Assembly: GCF_009834185.1 (NCBI RefSeq)
Contig: NZ_CP047173.1
Coordinates: 1,984,001-2,048,000, forward strand
Source: Rathayibacter sp. VKM Ac-2760
Lineage (GTDB): Bacteria; Actinomycetota; Actinomycetes; Actinomycetales; Microbacteriaceae
DNA length: 64,000 bases
Direction: 5' to 3'
The notes beneath the pieces were generated by a model. That model was given only the letters and a program-made list of their open reading frames with translations, searched no databases and was not told where the DNA came from. The stretch's first letter is position 1; every line of letters starts with the position of its first letter. The translations under genes were made by a program, and so were the position numbers. Below, in pieces: positions 61,708-64,000 of this stretch.

Positions 61708-62742
61708 TTACGGGCGGATCAGCACCTTCAGAGCCTCGCGGGAGTCCATCAGACGGTAGGCCTCCGCGATCTCGGCGAGCGGCATCTCACGGTCGAACAC
61801 GCGCCCGGGCTCGATGGTTCCGTCGAGGACCTGCGGGAGGACCTGCTCGATGTACGCGCGGACGGTGGCGGGGCCGCCGGTGAGCGTGGCGTTCTTGCCG
61901 AAGAGCGACAGGAAGCCGACGGCTGCGTCCTCGTACTGCGGGACGCCGACGCGGCTGATGGTGCCGCCGGGGCGGACGACTCGGTAGGCCTGCTCGTAGG
62001 CGGGCATGTGGCCGACGGCCTCGAGGACGACGTGCGATCCCTCGCCATCGGTGATCTCCATCACCTTCGCGACCCCCTCGTCGCCGCGCTCAGCGACGAC
62101 GTGGGTGGCACCGAACTCGCGACCGAGGTCGGTGCGGGCCGTGTGCCGGCCCATCAAGATGATCCTCTCGGCGCCGAGCTGCTTCGCCGCGAGGACGGCG
62201 GACAGCCCGACTGCACCGTCACCGATGACCGTGACGGTCTTGCCGGGCCCGACATCGCCGCGCAGGGCGGCGTGATAGCCGGTGAGGTAGACGTCGGACA
62301 GCGTCAGCAGGCTCGGCATGAGCGACTCGTCGGTCCCTGCCGGGATCACGACGGCGGTTCCGTCGGCCTGCGGGACGATGAGCTTCTCCGCCTGGGTCGC
62401 GGAGGGGGCACCGTCGAAGAACCCGCCGTGGACGCAGGAGGTGGTGATGCCGTCGCGGCAGAAGGGACAGGTCCCGTCCGACCACGCGAAGGGCACGATG
62501 ACAGTGTCGCCGACGGAGAGGGTCGTGACGTCGTCACCGATCTGCTCGACGACTCCGATGGCCTCGTGGCCCATCCGGCGACCCTCGGGGGTGTCGCCGA
62601 GGTCGTGGTACGGGTGGAGGTCGGAGCCGCAGACGCAGGCGTAGGTCACTCGGATCAGGGCCTCGGTCGGCTGCTGGATGACGGGGTCCGGGACCTCTTC
62701 GACACGGACGTCGCCGGCGCCGTACATGACAGTGGCTTTCAT
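61708..62742 (-). CDS. Zinc-dependent alcohol dehydrogenase
   Basis: The protein is 344 residues. Catalytic zinc ligands are in CVCGSDLHPY and MGHEAIG; the cofactor motif is GDGAVGLS near residue 175. The structural zinc site reads DGTCPFCRDGITTSC with Asp in place of the first Cys, a known variant in this branch (formaldehyde/threonine-dehydrogenase-like). It lies upstream of the terminator and stands alone. A decayed paralogue tail is at 59493-59660. Confidence 0.92.
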   Translation of the reverse strand: MKATVMYGAGDVRVEEVPDPVIQQPTEALIRVTYACVCGSDLHPYHDLGDTPEGRRMGHEAIGVVEQIGDDVTTLSVGDTVIVPFAWSDGTCPFCRDGITTSCVHGGFFDGAPSATQAEKLIVPQADGTAVVIPAGTDESLMPSLLTLSDVYLTGYHAALRGDVGPGKTVTVIGDGAVGLSAVLAAKQLGAERIILMGRHTARTDLGREFGATHVVAERGDEGVAKVMEITDGEGSHVVLEAVGHMPAYEQAYRVVRPGGTISRVGVPQYEDAAVGFLSLFGKNATLTGGPATVRAYIEQVLPQVLDGTIEPGRVFDREMPLAEIAEAYRLMDSREALKVLIRP

Positions 62743-62764
62743 GGTGTTCCTTTCAGGAGGGGGG

Positions 62765-63256
62765 TCAGTCGGTGACGCGCTCGTAGGACACGCGCCAGGT
62801 CTCGGCAGGGTCGGTAGGGGTGAGGACGAGAGTGTCGTCCGTCACCTCGAAGCTGCGGGTCAGGGTCTGTCCGATCAGGTCGCGCACGGCAGCCGATTCG
62901 ACGTCGACCGAGAACGTGTCCTCGTCGTCGTCGATGGTCGCGGGGCCGTAGAACGCCTCGTAGCCGTTGATCGTGTACGGACCGTCGGAAGCTGCCGTAT
63001 CGGGGTTCATCGCCTGCACCGAGACGGTCGAGGGGGTGATGACGATCTGGCCGCTGTACGGGATGGACTGGAACTCACCAGTTGCGCTGTCCTCGAGCGA
63101 CGTCATCGACCAGGTTCCGACCAGGGAGTCGGAGTCGGCCGAGGCGATGCTCTCGGTGGGGTCCTGTTCGGCTGAGCCGGCGCTGGTGGAACAGGCGGTG
63201 AGGGTGGCCAGGAGGCCGGCGGCCAGGGCTGGGGCGATCAGTCTTCGGGTGGTCAC
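62765..63256 (-). CDS. Lipoprotein, lipocalin-like
   Basis: The protein is 163 residues with lipobox LTAC near residue 22. The mature part begins SLVGTWSMTSLEDSATGEF, the start of a lipocalin-like (Lipocalin_5) barrel, and ends with a TLVLTPTDPAETWRVSYERV strand. It is probably exposed on the cell surface and may bind a small ligand. It lies 22 bases upstream of the alcohol dehydrogenase on the same strand and may be co-transcribed. Confidence 0.75.
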   Translation of the reverse strand: MTTRRLIAPALAAGLLATLTACSTSAGSAEQDPTESIASADSDSLVGTWSMTSLEDSATGEFQSIPYSGQIVITPSTVSVQAMNPDTAASDGPYTINGYEAFYGPATIDDDEDTFSVDVESAAVRDLIGQTLTRSFEVTDDTLVLTPTDPAETWRVSYERVTD

Positions 63257-63362
63257 GAAGCGTCCTCTCGGGTTCGTCGGGGCGGGTCTGAACGACCGTA
63301 AGCCGCGTGGGTGAGGCGCAAGGAGGGTCGGTCAGGGCCCCTCTGCACAGTCGTGGAGCGGC

Positions 63363-63698
63363 TCAGCGGACGCGGGTCCAGGTGCCGTGCAGCTGAATGA
63401 ACTGCCCGCCGATGACGGAGCTGGCCATGCAGGCGCCGTCGGTGTAGTCCTCGATGTGGGTCACGTGATCGCCGGAGTCGGGTTCGGTCCAGCGGACGAC
63501 GTAGAGGCCGTCGCGGACCTGGGTGGCGGTGTACTCCATCGTCTCGGTGCGCCCCTTGATGGCTCCGCCGGTGACGGTGAAGGTGACGTGGGTCTCGGTG
63601 AAGCTGATCTCCACAGTGAAGTGCCCGAGCGGGGTGTCGGGGCCGAGGTCGGCGAGCCAGGTCTGGCCGATGCTGGGGAGTTGTGCGGTGCTGTTCAT
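63363..63698 (-). CDS. MoaF-like small protein
   Basis: The protein is 111 residues matching the C-terminal MoaF-type barrel: LPSIGQTWLADLGPDTPLG, TETMEYTATQVRDGLYVVRW and THIEDYTDGACMASSVIGG, with a final LHGTWTRVR strand. Function is unknown; the fold suggests small-molecule binding. An AAGAAAGA stretch precedes the ATG at 63698. Confidence 0.75.
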   Translation of the reverse strand: MNSTAQLPSIGQTWLADLGPDTPLGHFTVEISFTETHVTFTVTGGAIKGRTETMEYTATQVRDGLYVVRWTEPDSGDHVTHIEDYTDGACMASSVIGGQFIQLHGTWTRVR

Positions 63699-63765
63699 GT
63701 GGTGCTCTTCTTTCTCGGAGGTGGTGTTGTGCAGTGGGGTCGGGTTCGGTGGAGGGCGGGGTCGG

Positions 63766-64000
63766 TCAGAATTCGAGGATCAGGCGCCCGCGAAGGCCGC
63801 CGCGCTCGAGGCGGGCATGCGCACCGGCGGCCTCCGTGTCGGGGAGGACGGCGGCGATGCGGATGCTGAGGGCGCCGGACCCGGCGAGGCCGGCCAGCTT
63901 CGAGATGGCGTCGTGGCGGAGATTCGAGCTCATGACGTACGAGCCGAAGACGGAGATCCCGCGCCCGGGATCGACCTCCGTGGGGAGGTAGAAGGCGATC
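63766..64000 (-). CDS. C-terminal part of a quinone oxidoreductase-like dehydrogenase (cut by window end)
   Basis: The last 77 codons read from the window edge as FYLPTEVDPGRGISVFGSYV, then DAISKLAGLAGSGALSIRIA and end HARLERGGLRGRLILEF, the usual end of zinc-free MDR/quinone oxidoreductases. The rest lies beyond 64,000. Confidence 0.8.
   Translation of the reverse strand, partial: IAFYLPTEVDPGRGISVFGSYVMSSNLRHDAISKLAGLAGSGALSIRIAAVLPDTEAAGAHARLERGGLRGRLILEF

Overview
The window is 64 kb of high-GC DNA from an actinobacterium, most likely a Microbacteriaceae relative (Rathayibacter, Curtobacterium, Microbacterium type). The reasons are the GC content, many GTG starts, long strings of ATGA/GTGA stop-start overlaps, lipoproteins with LTAC/LAGC lipoboxes, a DtxR-type iron box, and a content dominated by sugar and catabolic ABC systems with LacI, GntR and RpiR regulators. 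I see no rRNA, tRNA, CRISPR array, replication origin or intact transposase. All calls were made by reading the sequence; no search was run.

Layout. 0-5 kb: envelope genes (PAP2 phosphatase, orphan FetB-type permease, COG4705 membrane protein) and a response regulator / histidine kinase / DedA operon. 5.2-20.5 kb: a catabolic island bounded by two gene remnants (SDR pseudogene on the left, M20 peptidase tail on the right). It holds a long minus-strand operon: peptide-type ABC importer with a permease-ATPase fusion, alpha/beta hydrolase, Asp/Glu-racemase-like protein, FAD monooxygenase, GntR regulator, MFS carrier and isochorismatase-type amidohydrolase. Aldehyde dehydrogenase, SDR and zinc alcohol dehydrogenase lie around it. 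A shared ATTGC-N2-GCAAT operator links both ends. The gene set suggests degradation of a nitrogen heterocycle of nicotinate or pyridoxine type. 20.5-24.2 kb: a secreted RCC1-repeat protein and a 14-TM drug exporter.

24.4-36.2 kb: an accessory region of small, mostly unrelated genes. Copies of one ~24-bp motif, all in the same direction, lie 0-16 bases beyond the stop codon of most genes. One unit (a cupin gene with its flanking motifs) is present twice, 5.3 kb apart and nearly identical. It looks like a cassette-type array without a recognisable recombinase and is the most unusual thing in the window. Its genes include an AraC/GyrI-like regulator, a DUF4440 protein, an HprK-PqqD fusion beside a secreted protein, two cupins, a VOC protein, a MarR-controlled ABC exporter and several hypotheticals.

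36.4-38.5 kb: UDG-like protein, GT4 glycosyltransferase and a small hypothetical. 39.0-47.9 kb: a fructan locus with secreted GH32 levanase/inulinase, PfkB fructokinase, LacI repressor and an Frc-type fructose ABC importer, tied together by TGACAWCGWTGTCA operators. 48.1-52.9 kb: RpiR regulator and an iron-regulated siderophore ABC importer. 53.0-59.2 kb: LacI regulator, Pot-type ABC importer and a divergent adenosine-deaminase-like enzyme. 59.2-60.1 kb: gene debris (PTS EIIA fragment, alcohol dehydrogenase tail). 60.1-64 kb: DUF2255 protein, an XRE regulator divergent from a second methionine aminopeptidase, zinc alcohol dehydrogenase, lipoprotein, MoaF-like protein and the tail of a quinone oxidoreductase.
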